A stretch of 64,000 nt of DNA from Sphingopyxis bauzanensis (GTDB lineage: Bacteria; Pseudomonadota; Alphaproteobacteria; Sphingomonadales; Sphingomonadaceae): positions 767,076 through 831,075 of the forward strand of contig NZ_NISK01000002.1 in assembly GCF_002205675.1 (NCBI RefSeq), given 5' to 3'. The notes under the pieces were generated by a model, which was not told where the DNA came from, made no database searches, and was given only the letters and a program-made list of their open reading frames with translations. The translations under genes and the position numbers were made by a program. The stretch's first letter is position 1. Every line of letters starts with the position of its first letter. Shown piece by piece: positions 8,585 through 16,942 of this stretch.

Positions 8585-9311
8585 ACCCACCGCCGCCCGC
8601 CCCCCCAAGGCCCTCGCCTTTGACGTGTTCGGCACCGTCGTCGACTGGCGCTCCAGCATCGCCCGTGAATCCGCGACGTTTCTCGCAAAGATCGACCGCA
8701 GCGACATCGAACCGCATGACTTCGCCGACCAGTGGCGCCGCCGCTATCTGCCCGCCATGGCAGGCGTCAGCGGCGGCCAGCGCGGCTTCGTCAAGCTCGA
8801 CATCCTGCACCGCGAGATGCTGGACGCGTTGCTGCACGATCTGGACATCGACCCCGCGGCGCTCGAACCGGCCTTGCTCGCCAACTGGGCCGACGCCTGG
8901 CACCGGCTCGCCCCCTGGCCCGATAGCGTCGCGGGCATCGCGCGGCTGCGCACCGCCTTTCCCGTCGTCACGCTGTCAAACGGCAATGTGTCGCTGATGG
9001 TCGATATGGCGCGCCGCGCCGGCATCATATGGGACGCCATCCTCGGCGCCGAATATGCCCGCGCGTACAAGCCGCAACCCGCCGCCTATCTCGCGACCGC
9101 CGATGCGCTGGGGCTCGCCCCGCAGGAGCTTTGCCTTGTCGCTTCGCACCACAGCGACCTTGCCGCCGCGCGCGGTTGCGGGCTGATGACCGCCCATATC
9201 GACCGCCCCATGGAATATGGCGGCGCCCGCGCGCCCGATGCCGACGCGGCGCAGGATTGGGAGTATAGCGCCGACAGCCTGACCGCATTGGCGGCGCAAA
9301 TGGGATGCTGA
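8577..9311 (+). CDS. HAD superfamily hydrolase, haloacid dehalogenase type II
   Basis: This 244-residue cytoplasmic hydrolase has the nucleophile Asp in [15 protein letters not shown] (about residue 16). The motif II Ser/Asn is in [12 protein letters not shown], the Lys is in [13 protein letters not shown], and the motif III/IV acidic patch follows [17 protein letters not shown]. This is the pattern of 2-haloacid dehalogenase type II. Many relatives are general phosphatases, so dehalogenation is not proven. It lies in the ruvA-ruvB block, with its stop two bases before ruvB, which probably reflects shared transcription rather than shared function. Confidence 0.86.
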   Translation: MTEPTAARPPKALAFDVFGTVVDWRSSIARESATFLAKIDRSDIEPHDFADQWRRRYLPAMAGVSGGQRGFVKLDILHREMLDALLHDLDIDPAALEPALLANWADAWHRLAPWPDSVAGIARLRTAFPVVTLSNGNVSLMVDMARRAGIIWDAILGAEYARAYKPQPAAYLATADALGLAPQELCLVASHHSDLAAARGCGLMTAHIDRPMEYGGARAPDADAAQDWEYSADSLTALAAQMGC

Positions 9312-9312
9312 T

Positions 9313-10335
9313 TTGACCGACCTCACCACCCCCATCCGCACCCCCGAGGACGCCGACGCCGCCTTGCGCCCCAAGACGCTTGCCGAATTTGTCGGGCAGG
9401 CGGCGGCACGCGAGAATCTCCGCATCTTTATCGAGGCCGCCAAATCGCGCTGCGACGCGCTCGACCATGTGCTCTTCTATGGCCCACCCGGCCTCGGGAA
9501 GACGACGCTGGCACAGATCGTTGCGCGCGAACTCGGCGTCGGGTTCCGTTCGACCAGCGGCCCGGTGATCGCCAAGGCGGGTGACCTCGCCGCGCTGCTC
9601 ACCAACCTCGAGGACGGCGACGTGCTGTTCATCGACGAGATCCATCGCCTGTCGCCCGCGGTCGAGGAAATCCTCTATCCCGCGATGGAGGACCGCGCGC
9701 TGGACATCATGATCGGCGAAGGGCCGTCGGCGCGCAGCGTCCGCATCGACCTGCCCAAATTCACGCTGGTCGGCGCAACGACGCGGCAGGGGTTGCTGAC
9801 GACGCCGCTACGCGACCGCTTCGGCATTCCGGTGCGGCTCAATTTCTATACGCATGGTGAGCTGGAACAGGTCATCACCCGCGCCGCGCGGCTGCTTGCG
9901 CTGCCGATCGCATCCGATGGCGCGCTGGAGATCGCAAAACGCTCGCGTGGTACCCCGCGCATCGCCGGGCGGCTGCTGCGCCGCGTGCGCGATTTCGCGA
10001 CCGTCGCGGGCCATGCCATCGTCGATGCCAAAGCCGCCGACGCGGCGCTCAACCGGCTCGAGGTCGACGCGCTGGGGCTCGATGCGATGGACCGGCGTTA
10101 CCTGACCATGATCGCCGATATTTACCGCGGCGGCCCGGTCGGGGTCGAGACGATGGCGGCGGGACTGTCCGAACCGCGCGACACGATCGAGGATGTGATC
10201 GAGCCCTATCTGCTCCAAGTCGGTCTGATCGCGCGCACCGCGCGCGGGCGGATGCTCAATGCGAGCGCGTGGAAGCATCTGGGTCTCAATCCACCGGCGG
10301 GATCGCAGGACGGTTTGTTCGACAACGGCAAATAG
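9313..10335 (+). CDS. ruvB: Holliday junction branch migration ATPase RuvB
   Basis: AAA+ motor of RuvAB, 340 residues. It has the N-terminal [20 protein letters not shown], Walker [14 protein letters not shown], Walker [11 protein letters not shown], sensor region [13 protein letters not shown] with the arginine segment TTPLRDRFG, and the winged-helix DNA-binding C-terminus ([15 protein letters not shown]). The start is a TTG one base after the HAD stop; no ATG exists nearby in frame, and TTG gives the expected N-terminal length. Confidence 0.96.
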   Translation: MTDLTTPIRTPEDADAALRPKTLAEFVGQAAARENLRIFIEAAKSRCDALDHVLFYGPPGLGKTTLAQIVARELGVGFRSTSGPVIAKAGDLAALLTNLEDGDVLFIDEIHRLSPAVEEILYPAMEDRALDIMIGEGPSARSVRIDLPKFTLVGATTRQGLLTTPLRDRFGIPVRLNFYTHGELEQVITRAARLLALPIASDGALEIAKRSRGTPRIAGRLLRRVRDFATVAGHAIVDAKAADAALNRLEVDALGLDAMDRRYLTMIADIYRGGPVGVETMAAGLSEPRDTIEDVIEPYLLQVGLIARTARGRMLNASAWKHLGLNPPAGSQDGLFDNGK

Positions 10336-10337
10336 CC

Positions 10338-10361
10338 GTGTCCCTGCGAAGGCAGGGGCAC
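10338..10361. repeat. Short perfect hairpin downstream of ruvB
   Basis: CCCTGC GAAG GCAGGG forms a six-base stem that is extended by GTG/CAC with one mismatched pair. It begins three bases after the ruvB stop. No T-run follows, so it is more like a dispersed short repeat than a classical intrinsic terminator. It may mark the end of the ruv transcript. The remaining 118 bp before ybgC hold no gene. Confidence 0.5.
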
Positions 10362-10479
10362 GAAACTCTCGGGAATGTAGCGCGTTTCCGCGCTCAACTC
10401 GCACCAAACGGCCCCCATCTGCGACGAATCGTTGGTTAGGGGTTTGCGACGAGTCGAAGGCCCGCTATCGATCAACCCC

Positions 10480-10959
10480 ATGGCAAACGCTCCGCCCCCC
10501 TTCATCCCCGGCGCCTTCGTCGGGGCGGCGCATCACTACCGGGCCCGAGTCTATTTCGAGGACACCGACCTGTCGGGCATCGTCTATCACGCCAATTACC
10601 TTCGCTATATGGAGCGCGCGCGATCGGACATGCTGCGCATCGCAGGCATCGACCAGCGCGCCGCGATGGACGCGGGCGACGGTAGCTGGGCGGTCACCGA
10701 CCTGACGATCAAATACCGCCGCCCGGCGAAGCTCGACGATGACCTGCTGGTGGTCAGTACGGTAGAAGCGGTGCGCGGCGCCAGCGTGATCATTGCACAG
10801 CGCATCCTTCGCGGGACTGACACGTTAAGCGGCGAGACATTGACCGACGGGCAAGTCACCGCCGCCTTCCTGTCGCCCGAGGGTCGACCGCGCCGCCAGC
10901 CCGCGGGCTGGGCCGACCGCTTTACCGCCATCATGAATGGAGAGAAAATCCCTTGCTAG
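10480..10959 (+). CDS. ybgC: Tol-Pal associated acyl-CoA thioesterase YbgC
   Basis: Hot-dog fold thioesterase of 159 residues, first gene of the tol-pal operon. The family signature is visible as RVYFEDTDLSGIVYHANYLR (the Asp of DTD..GIVYHANY is catalytic), followed by YMERARSDML and later DLTIKYRRPAKLDDDL. It hydrolyses acyl-CoA thioesters and is thought to link lipid metabolism with the Tol system at the inner membrane. The ATG at 10480 gives a normal start. Its stop overlaps the tolQ TTG start by seven bases. Confidence 0.93.
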   Translation: MANAPPPFIPGAFVGAAHHYRARVYFEDTDLSGIVYHANYLRYMERARSDMLRIAGIDQRAAMDAGDGSWAVTDLTIKYRRPAKLDDDLLVVSTVEAVRGASVIIAQRILRGTDTLSGETLTDGQVTAAFLSPEGRPRRQPAGWADRFTAIMNGEKIPC

Positions 10960-11651
10960 ACAATATCTCGCTGGCCGCCGACGCGGCGACTTTGTCCCCC
11001 GTCGCGCTGTTCCTCCAGGCCGACATCATCGTGAAAGCGGTAATGATTGGGCTGCTGCTGGCATCGATCTATGTCTGGGCGGTAATCTTCACCCATGGGC
11101 GGAGCGTCAGCAAATTGATGCGCGCGTCAGAAAATTTCGAACGCGATTTCTGGCGCGCCGACAATATCGACAAATTTTTCGACAAGAACAGTGGGGAGGA
11201 ATTGCCGAGCGCGAAGGTGCTGGCCGCGGGGATCAGCGAGTGGCGCCGTTCGACCAAGACCAAGAATGTCGATCGTGACGGTACGCGCGAGCGTCTCGGC
11301 ATCGCGATGAACAGTGCGGTCGCAGGCGAAGTCGACCGGCTCGCCGAAAAGATCGGTACGCTGGCGACCATCGGATCGGTCGCCCCCTTCGTCGGGCTGT
11401 TCGGGACCGTCTGGGGCATCATGCGCAGCTTTACCGCGATCGCGGCGAGCAACAACAGCAGCCTGGCGGTCGTCGCACCGGGGATCGCCGAGGCGTTATT
11501 CGCGACCGCGATCGGCCTGTTCGCCGCTATTCCCGCGGTCATTGCCTACAATGCCTTTTCCCAACGCCTGAACCGGCTCGAATCGCGCCTCGGGCGCTTC
11601 GCCGACGGACTGCACGCGACCTTTAGCCGCGAGCTTGAGGTGGACGCCTGA
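10953..11651 (+). CDS. tolQ: Tol-Pal inner-membrane proton channel subunit TolQ
   Basis: This 232-residue ExbB/TolQ-family protein has three membrane segments: about residues 20-42, and the pair around LATIGSVAPFVGLFGTVWGI and ATAIGLFAAIPAVIAYNAF. With TolR it harvests the proton motive force to drive TolA. The start is TTG (10953), preceded by GGAGAG, and it overlaps the end of ybgC. It overlaps tolR by one base (TGATG), so the operon is tightly coupled. Confidence 0.95.
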   Translation: MLDNISLAADAATLSPVALFLQADIIVKAVMIGLLLASIYVWAVIFTHGRSVSKLMRASENFERDFWRADNIDKFFDKNSGEELPSAKVLAAGISEWRRSTKTKNVDRDGTRERLGIAMNSAVAGEVDRLAEKIGTLATIGSVAPFVGLFGTVWGIMRSFTAIAASNNSSLAVVAPGIAEALFATAIGLFAAIPAVIAYNAFSQRLNRLESRLGRFADGLHATFSRELEVDA

Positions 11652-12157
11652 TGGCGATGACCGGTCCTTCCGGCGGTATCGGCGGACGGCGCGGCCGCGG
11701 CCATCGCCGCGCGCCGATCGCCGACATCAACGTCACCCCGCTGGTTGATGTCATGCTGGTGCTGCTGATCATCTTCATGATTACCGCGCCGCTGCTCGCC
11801 TCCGCCGTGCCGATCGACCTGCCCGAAAGCCGCGCCAAGCCCGTTGAGACCGAAGAGCAGGAACCGGTGCAATTGTCGATCAACGCGGACGACACGCTGT
11901 ATATCGGCGAAGAGGTGGTGCCGGAGGCTGAGCTGCCGGCGCGGCTCGACGCCATCGCGCGTGAACGACAAGGCGACGACAAACCGCGCCAGATCATGCT
12001 GCGAGCCGACAAGGGGCTCGACTATGGCCGGGTCATGCGCGTGATGGGCGAACTCAACCGCGCGGGCCTGACCCGCATTTCGCTGGTGACCACGGGCGCA
12101 AGCGGCGACACCCCCGCCGCTGCCGCGGTCACCGACCGTTCAGATACGGGGCAATAG
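11651..12157 (+). CDS. tolR: Tol-Pal inner-membrane subunit TolR
   Basis: This 168-residue ExbD/TolR protein has a Gly/Arg-rich N-terminus and then a single membrane helix DINVTPLVDVMLVLLIIFMI containing the essential proton-relay Asp. A periplasmic domain follows (LPESRAKPVETEEQEPVQLS onwards, ending with the YGRVMRVMGELNRAGLTRIS motif). It partners TolQ. The ATG overlaps the tolQ stop. Confidence 0.95.
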   Translation: MAMTGPSGGIGGRRGRGHRRAPIADINVTPLVDVMLVLLIIFMITAPLLASAVPIDLPESRAKPVETEEQEPVQLSINADDTLYIGEEVVPEAELPARLDAIARERQGDDKPRQIMLRADKGLDYGRVMRVMGELNRAGLTRISLVTTGASGDTPAAAAVTDRSDTGQ

Positions 12158-12166
12158 GCTGCACCC

Positions 12167-12988
12167 ATGGCCACCACAATGGCAGCGAGGGGTAAGGAAG
12201 GACGCGGCTTTGTTATCGCGGCGGCCGCGCACGTCGTCATCATCGGCCTGCTTTCCGTCCAGTGGACCGCAGGCGAACGCCGTTTCGACAACCCACCCAT
12301 GGAGGTCGACCTGATCGCCGAAACCGCGGTGCAGTCAACCGCCCCGGTGATCAGCGAAAACCCGCCCGCGGCGCGGCTGGGCGAAGAGGATATGACCGAC
12401 ATCGCCGCGCCCGAACCGACGCCAGCACCGCCGCTGCCTGAACCGATCGTCCGCCCGACGCCAGCGCCGACACCGAAGCAGGGGGCGCGGCCGAAGGCAC
12501 AGCCCAAACAGACCCCGCCCGCAGCGGCCAAGGCGCAGCCCAAGGCCGCGCCCAAGGCGCCCCCAGCCAAAAACCGCCCAGCGCGCCCGACCGGGCGCCT
12601 CGACGGCATCGCCGAGGGGCTATCGAAGTCACAGCCGAAGACTCCCGCGAGCAAGGGCGCCCCCGCCGCCGCGACCGCGGCCGAGGTCAAACGCTCTATC
12701 GACGTCAGTATCAAATCGGCGGTCCGCCCGCGCTGGGACAGATGCCAGGTCAGCGGCTTTGATGCCGATAAACTGGAGACCGAAGTCAAGTTTCGCCTTA
12801 CTACCTCGGGAGCATTGGGCGGATTTACCAGCGTCACAACAACGGGACAGAATGACAGCAACAAGAATCTGGTTCAACGCCATCAGGAATGCGCCAAACG
12901 CGCCGTCGAACTCGCCGCACCCTTCGATCTGCCCGAGGACAATTACAGCTTCTGGCAGAATTACACGCTCGATTTCATCAAGAGGTAA
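12167..12988 (+). CDS. tolA: Cell envelope integrity protein TolA
   Basis: This 273-residue TonB-like energy transducer has an N-terminal membrane helix (FVIAAAAHVVIIGLLSVQW). A Pro/Ala/Lys-rich periplasm-spanning region (about residues 75-165, many PKA and PTP repeats) follows, and then a C-terminal domain (KSAVRPRWDRCQVSGFDADK to the end) that contacts Pal and TolB. The region is Pro-rich rather than the classic Ala/Lys/Glu helix, as is common in sphingomonads. It lies 9 bp after tolR and 4 bp before tolB. Confidence 0.9.
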   Translation: MATTMAARGKEGRGFVIAAAAHVVIIGLLSVQWTAGERRFDNPPMEVDLIAETAVQSTAPVISENPPAARLGEEDMTDIAAPEPTPAPPLPEPIVRPTPAPTPKQGARPKAQPKQTPPAAAKAQPKAAPKAPPAKNRPARPTGRLDGIAEGLSKSQPKTPASKGAPAAATAAEVKRSIDVSIKSAVRPRWDRCQVSGFDADKLETEVKFRLTTSGALGGFTSVTTTGQNDSNKNLVQRHQECAKRAVELAAPFDLPEDNYSFWQNYTLDFIKR

Positions 12989-12992
12989 GCCA

Positions 12993-14363
12993 ATGTTCCT
13001 CCGTCCCATCAGCCTCTCGCTCGCCCTGCTGCTCACTGCCGCACCGGTTGCCGCGCAAACGACGACCGCACCGACGCCGCCTGCGGTCGCGCCGACCGAA
13101 CCGCGTGAGACGATCGAAGGCACGCTGTCGAACGAGCGCACAGTTATCGCCATCCCCTCGCTCGCAACCTCGTCGGTGCAGACCGTAGCGGGCCTGCGCA
13201 CCGACAGCCTTGGCCGTCAGATCGCCGAAGTCATTGCCGCCGACCTGGAACGCAGCGGTCTGTACGAACCCGTCGGTCCCGGCGGCGTCCGCGCGATCAC
13301 CCGCGCCGAAGTGCAGGCTCCGCGCTTTGCCGACTGGCAGGCGCGCAATGCTGAAAATGTCGTGCACGGCTTCGTCGATGCCAGCGGTACCGGTGGGCTG
13401 GTCGTCGGTTGTTATCTCTATGACACCGCGCTGGGGAGCGAACTGGTCCGCAAGGGGTTCGAAATCCAGCCGTCGGACTGGCGCCGCGCCGCGCACAAAT
13501 GCGCCGACGCCATCTATTCGCGCCTGTCGGGCGAGGCGCCCTTCTTTGACAGCCGCGTCGCCTATATCGCCGAGAGCGGCCCCAAGGGGAACCGCATCAA
13601 GCGGCTCGCGATCATGGACAGCGACGGCGGCAATCACCGCTTCATCACGAACGGTCAGGCGCTCGCTATTTCGCCGCGATTTTCGCCCGATTACAAAAAG
13701 ATCGTGTACGTCAGCTATCTGAACAACCGCGTCCGCGTGTTCATCTATGACATCGCGTCGGGGTCGCAGAAGCTGGTGACCGAAAGCGGCAATGCGACCT
13801 TCGCGCCGCGCTGGTCACCCGATGGCACCCAGATCCTCTATTCGATGGCGGTCGGCGGCAACACCGACATCTATCGCATTGCAGCGAACGGCGGCACCCC
13901 GGTTCGGCTGACCAGCACCCCGGGCATCGACGTCGGCGGCAGCTTCTCGCCCGACGGCCGCAAGATCGTGTTCGAAAGCGACCGCTCGGGCAGCCAGCAA
14001 ATCTATACGATGAACATCGACGGGTCGAACCAGCAGCGAATCAGCTTTGGCGGCGGCCGCGCCGCGACCCCCGAATGGTCGCCGCGCGGTGACCTGATCG
14101 CCTTCACCCGCATGGGCGGCGGCGAATTCCGTATCGGGGTGATGACCCCGTCGGGCGGCGGCACGCGGTTGCTGACCAACAGCTGGCAGGATGAAGCACC
14201 GACCTGGTCGCCGAACGGGCGCGTCATCCAGTTTTTCCGGACTACGCCGGGGCGCGAGGGCAAATCGAGCCTGTGGCAAGTCGACCTGACCGGCGTCAAT
14301 TTGCGCCGCCTGCCGACCCCGCAGGATGGATCGGACCCCAGTTGGGGTCCGGTGCTGCCGTGA
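12993..14363 (+). CDS. tolB: Tol-Pal periplasmic beta-propeller protein TolB
   Basis: This 456-residue protein has a signal peptide (MFLRPISLSLALLLTAAPVA then AQ). The N-terminal TolB domain follows (VTPGQIAEVIAADLERSG-like region around residues 70-180). After it comes a six-bladed propeller of PD40/WD40-like repeats with recurring ..SPDGRKIVFESDRSG.. and ..WSPDGTQI.. units, ending SDPSWGPVLP. It mediates contacts between Pal, TolA and OmpA-type proteins. The ATG at 12993 is fixed by the signal peptide and by its position four bases after tolA; the frame is open further upstream, but that is inside tolA. Confidence 0.96.
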   Translation: MFLRPISLSLALLLTAAPVAAQTTTAPTPPAVAPTEPRETIEGTLSNERTVIAIPSLATSSVQTVAGLRTDSLGRQIAEVIAADLERSGLYEPVGPGGVRAITRAEVQAPRFADWQARNAENVVHGFVDASGTGGLVVGCYLYDTALGSELVRKGFEIQPSDWRRAAHKCADAIYSRLSGEAPFFDSRVAYIAESGPKGNRIKRLAIMDSDGGNHRFITNGQALAISPRFSPDYKKIVYVSYLNNRVRVFIYDIASGSQKLVTESGNATFAPRWSPDGTQILYSMAVGGNTDIYRIAANGGTPVRLTSTPGIDVGGSFSPDGRKIVFESDRSGSQQIYTMNIDGSNQQRISFGGGRAATPEWSPRGDLIAFTRMGGGEFRIGVMTPSGGGTRLLTNSWQDEAPTWSPNGRVIQFFRTTPGREGKSSLWQVDLTGVNLRRLPTPQDGSDPSWGPVLP

Positions 14364-14368
14364 CGAAC

Positions 14369-14396
14369 AGGAACCAAAATGCCCTACTGGGGTTCC
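14369..14396 (+). promoter_or_regulatory. Inverted repeat in the tolB-pal spacer
   Basis: GGAACC and GGTTCC lie 15 bases apart in the 106-bp gap between tolB and pal. This could fold into an mRNA hairpin that adjusts the much higher Pal expression relative to TolB, or it could be part of a pal promoter region. There is no poly-T tract. Function is inferred from position only. Confidence 0.35.
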
Positions 14397-14469
14397 ATCA
14401 TCGGGTTCTGAATGGGCCGTTTCTGGCCGTTGAACGGAAAAATTCAACAACAACAAGAGGACAGACGAC

Positions 14470-14988
14470 ATGACGATACGCAAGAGCACCGCGATGATCG
14501 CGGCCATCACCATGCTTGCCGTTGGCGCCTGCGCAAAAAAAGCGCCCGAAACGCTGCCCCCTGTCCCGGAAGGGACCGGCACCGACACCGGGACCGATAC
14601 CGGCACCGGCGTGATCCCGGGATCGCAGGAAGATTTCATCGCCAGCGTTGGCGCCATGGGCGACCGCATTTTCTTTGGCTTCGATCAGTATAATGTCGAT
14701 TCCGAGGACATGGCGACGCTGCAAACCCAGTCGCAGTGGCTGCAGCGCAACCCCGCGGTCCGCGTCACCCTCGAAGGCCATGCCGACGAGCGCGGCACCC
14801 GCGATTACAACATCGCGCTCGGCGAACGCCGCGCCAATGCCGCGAAAAATTACCTCGCCTCGCTGGGCGTTGATCCGTCGCGGATCAGCGTCATCAGCTA
14901 TGGCAAGGAACGTCCGGCCGAAATCGGTTCGACCGAAGAAGCTTATGCGCGCAATCGCCGCGCGGTAACGGTCATCATCGGCCGCTAA
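14470..14988 (+). CDS. pal: Peptidoglycan-associated lipoprotein Pal
   Basis: This 172-residue outer-membrane lipoprotein has a signal peptide with lipobox LAVGAC (Cys about residue 19). A Thr/Gly/Asp repeat linker follows (GTDTGTDTGTG), then the OmpA-like peptidoglycan-binding domain with VTLEGHADERGTRDYNIALG and ERRANAAKNYLASLGV. It anchors the outer membrane to the wall and closes the Tol-Pal operon. Its last 14 bp overlap the 3' end of the oppositely oriented gspO, so the two operons meet without any spacer. Confidence 0.95.
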   Translation: MTIRKSTAMIAAITMLAVGACAKKAPETLPPVPEGTGTDTGTDTGTGVIPGSQEDFIASVGAMGDRIFFGFDQYNVDSEDMATLQTQSQWLQRNPAVRVTLEGHADERGTRDYNIALGERRANAAKNYLASLGVDPSRISVISYGKERPAEIGSTEEAYARNRRAVTVIIGR

Positions 14989-15745
14989 GGAACGGCCAGA
15001 GCGGCACCGTCGCGAATGCGGCGGCGCAGGCAAAGACACCAAAGGGGACCGGCCGCTGAGCAAGCGGCTGGTCCCCTTTTTGTTGGACCACGAGCGCCCA
15101 GACGATGCCACCGAGGCTGGCGAGCAGCAGCATCAGCGGCAGCGCCTGCCAGCCAATCCAGCACCCGATCGCGGCAACCAGCTTGGGATCGCCGCCCCCC
15201 ATGCCCTCCCCACCGCGCGCACGCCGATAGGCCCAGGCGATCAGCGCGAGCGCCGCCCCGCCGGAAAGCGCGCCGATCCAGCGATCAAGCAGCGGTGCTC
15301 CAAGCAGCGGCCCGGCAAGCAGCAGCCCCATCACCGCAAGCAATGCGCTCAGCCGATCAGGAAGCCAGAAATGCCTCGCGTCGAGGAGCGCGAGCGGCAG
15401 CAGCAGCCAGCCGAACAGCGCCCACAGCCATCCCGTCGGTCCGGGCACGAGCGCCAGCGCCGTGCCGCCGATCAGCGCGGCCCCGACTTCGACATGGGTA
15501 TGAAAGCGGTCAATCGATACACCACAGCGGCGACAGCGCCCGCGCAGCCAAAGGGCCGACATCAGCGGGACGAGGTCCAGTGGCCCCAATGGCCGCTGGC
15601 AGCCGTCGCATTGCGACCGCCCGAACACCGAACGCCCCGCGGGCCAGCGCAGCACCAGCGTTGCGATAAAGCTGCCGAGGACCGGTCCGATCAACGCGGC
15701 GAACCCGACGCCCATGCCAAAGGGCAAGGCATCGAGGAAGGTCAC
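14975..15745 (-). CDS. gspO: Type II secretion prepilin peptidase GspO
   Basis: This 256-residue inner-membrane aspartic protease cleaves and N-methylates pseudopilins GspG-K. The N-terminal Cys tetrad (CDGCQRPLG... CRRCGVS) is intact. The two catalytic Asp motifs are present as LLDARHFWLPD and GMGGGDPKL, among about eight hydrophobic helices. I chose the GTG at 15745, next to the gspN stop; an ATG 27 bases further in (MGVGFAAL) is the alternative. It is the last gene of the gsp operon and overlaps pal tail to tail by 14 bp. Confidence 0.92.
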   Translation of the reverse strand: MTFLDALPFGMGVGFAALIGPVLGSFIATLVLRWPAGRSVFGRSQCDGCQRPLGPLDLVPLMSALWLRGRCRRCGVSIDRFHTHVEVGAALIGGTALALVPGPTGWLWALFGWLLLPLALLDARHFWLPDRLSALLAVMGLLLAGPLLGAPLLDRWIGALSGGAALALIAWAYRRARGGEGMGGGDPKLVAAIGCWIGWQALPLMLLLASLGGIVWALVVQQKGDQPLAQRPVPFGVFACAAAFATVPLWPFLSGR

Positions 15746-15746
15746 G

Positions 15747-16463
15747 TCAGAAGCGGCCCGTGGTCGCCAGCACGAATCCACCCGAACCGGCCTTGAACCC
15801 CAGCATGGCCAGCGCCGCCGCCATTGCCGGATCGCGATCGACATTGATCGCGAACTGCGCCCGATACGCGCCGTTGCCGTCGAACGACAAGGTCAACCGC
15901 TCCATCCCCGACTGGCTGGCAAGCGCCGCTTGCGCGCGTCCATTTGCGCATTTCAGCGGTCCCGACAACCCGCGCGACAGGTCGAGTCCGGCGATCGGCG
16001 CGGTGACGGCGAGCTGGATCCGCCCGCTCGCGCTGGTGCATTTACCGGCGCCATCGAACCGCAGCGTTGCGCCTTCGAAGCGGATCGTATCGACAGGTAT
16101 CATCCCCAGCCCGCCGGACATCGACGTCGTGCCATTGACGTCGGATACCCCACGCGGGTTGCTGCCATGCAGCCGCCCCGCCAGCGCGCCCAGCCGTTCG
16201 TCGGTGCGCGAAAAAGCGAGTTCGGTGTCGCCGCCGAGCAGCGCCAGCGGCGACAGGCTGGCGCGCACCGTGCCGAGCGGCAGGGCGCCCAGCCGCGCCT
16301 CGACCAGCTCGCCCGCCCACACCGATCCGCGCACCTCGCGCGCCGACACCCCGGCATCGGTCGCGCCCGACCACGCCAGCGCCAGCCGCATCGGGAACGT
16401 CGCGATGATCAGGATCATCGCCAGCAGCAGTGCCGCGATGCCCCAGCGTTGCCGCGTGCTCAT
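15747..16463 (-). CDS. gspN: Type II secretion system protein GspN
   Basis: This 238-residue inner-membrane protein has one N-terminal helix (about residues 7-25: WGIAALLLAMILIIATFPM), and the rest is periplasmic and beta-rich. GspN is an accessory T2SS component present in only some systems. The assignment rests on length, topology, the EVRGSVWAGELVEARLGALP motif and position between gspM and gspO. Its start overlaps the gspM stop by four bases. Confidence 0.85.
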   Translation of the reverse strand: MSTRQRWGIAALLLAMILIIATFPMRLALAWSGATDAGVSAREVRGSVWAGELVEARLGALPLGTVRASLSPLALLGGDTELAFSRTDERLGALAGRLHGSNPRGVSDVNGTTSMSGGLGMIPVDTIRFEGATLRFDGAGKCTSASGRIQLAVTAPIAGLDLSRGLSGPLKCANGRAQAALASQSGMERLTLSFDGNGAYRAQFAINVDRDPAMAAALAMLGFKAGSGGFVLATTGRF

Positions 16464-16942
16464 TGGCCGCCCTTGCGAAGTTCGGCGGTCAGACCGACGG
16501 TGCCGTCGGCGGCAGGGGTGATCGTCAGCTGGTCGATGACAAAGCCCTGCCCCTCTAGCGACGCCAGCCAGTCGGTGAGCACAGGCGCGCGCGCGGTGGC
16601 GATCGCGATCGTCGCCTGCCCCGCGCCGCGCGCCTCGTTGCGGTCGAGCGTCAGCCCGATTTCGCTCGCCGACTGCGCCAGATATTGATCGATAGCCACC
16701 GCATCGACCGCGGTCGCAAACGATTTCGCGGGCCGCGCCGCCAGCAACTGCACCTTGGCCGCGACCCGACCTTCGCGCTCAATCGCCGCGCGATGCTGGT
16801 TTTCGAGATCGACAAACGCTGCATAAGCCGGGCGGCCGAGTCCCCACAGGATGACGCCCAGCGCCAGTGAGCCTGCGATGCCAACCAGCCAGCGTTCGCG
16901 CTGCGACAGGCCCAGCCACCAGTTTTTCAATCGCTCAGTCAT
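16460..16942 (-). CDS. gspM: Type II secretion system protein GspM
   Basis: This 160-residue bitopic protein has a short cytoplasmic N-terminus (MTERLKNWWLGLSQRERWLV), one membrane helix (GIAGSLALGVILWGLG) and a periplasmic ferredoxin-like domain ending VGLTAELRKGGQ. GspM partners GspL in the inner-membrane platform. It overlaps gspL and gspN by four bases each. Confidence 0.9.
   Translation of the reverse strand: MTERLKNWWLGLSQRERWLVGIAGSLALGVILWGLGRPAYAAFVDLENQHRAAIEREGRVAAKVQLLAARPAKSFATAVDAVAIDQYLAQSASEIGLTLDRNEARGAGQATIAIATARAPVLTDWLASLEGQGFVIDQLTITPAADGTVGLTAELRKGGQ

Noticed and set aside
15714..16688. 324-codon plus-strand frame over gspN/gspM
   Set aside because: Arg/Gln/Pro-rich shadow; the minus-strand gsp genes have clear topology and coupling.
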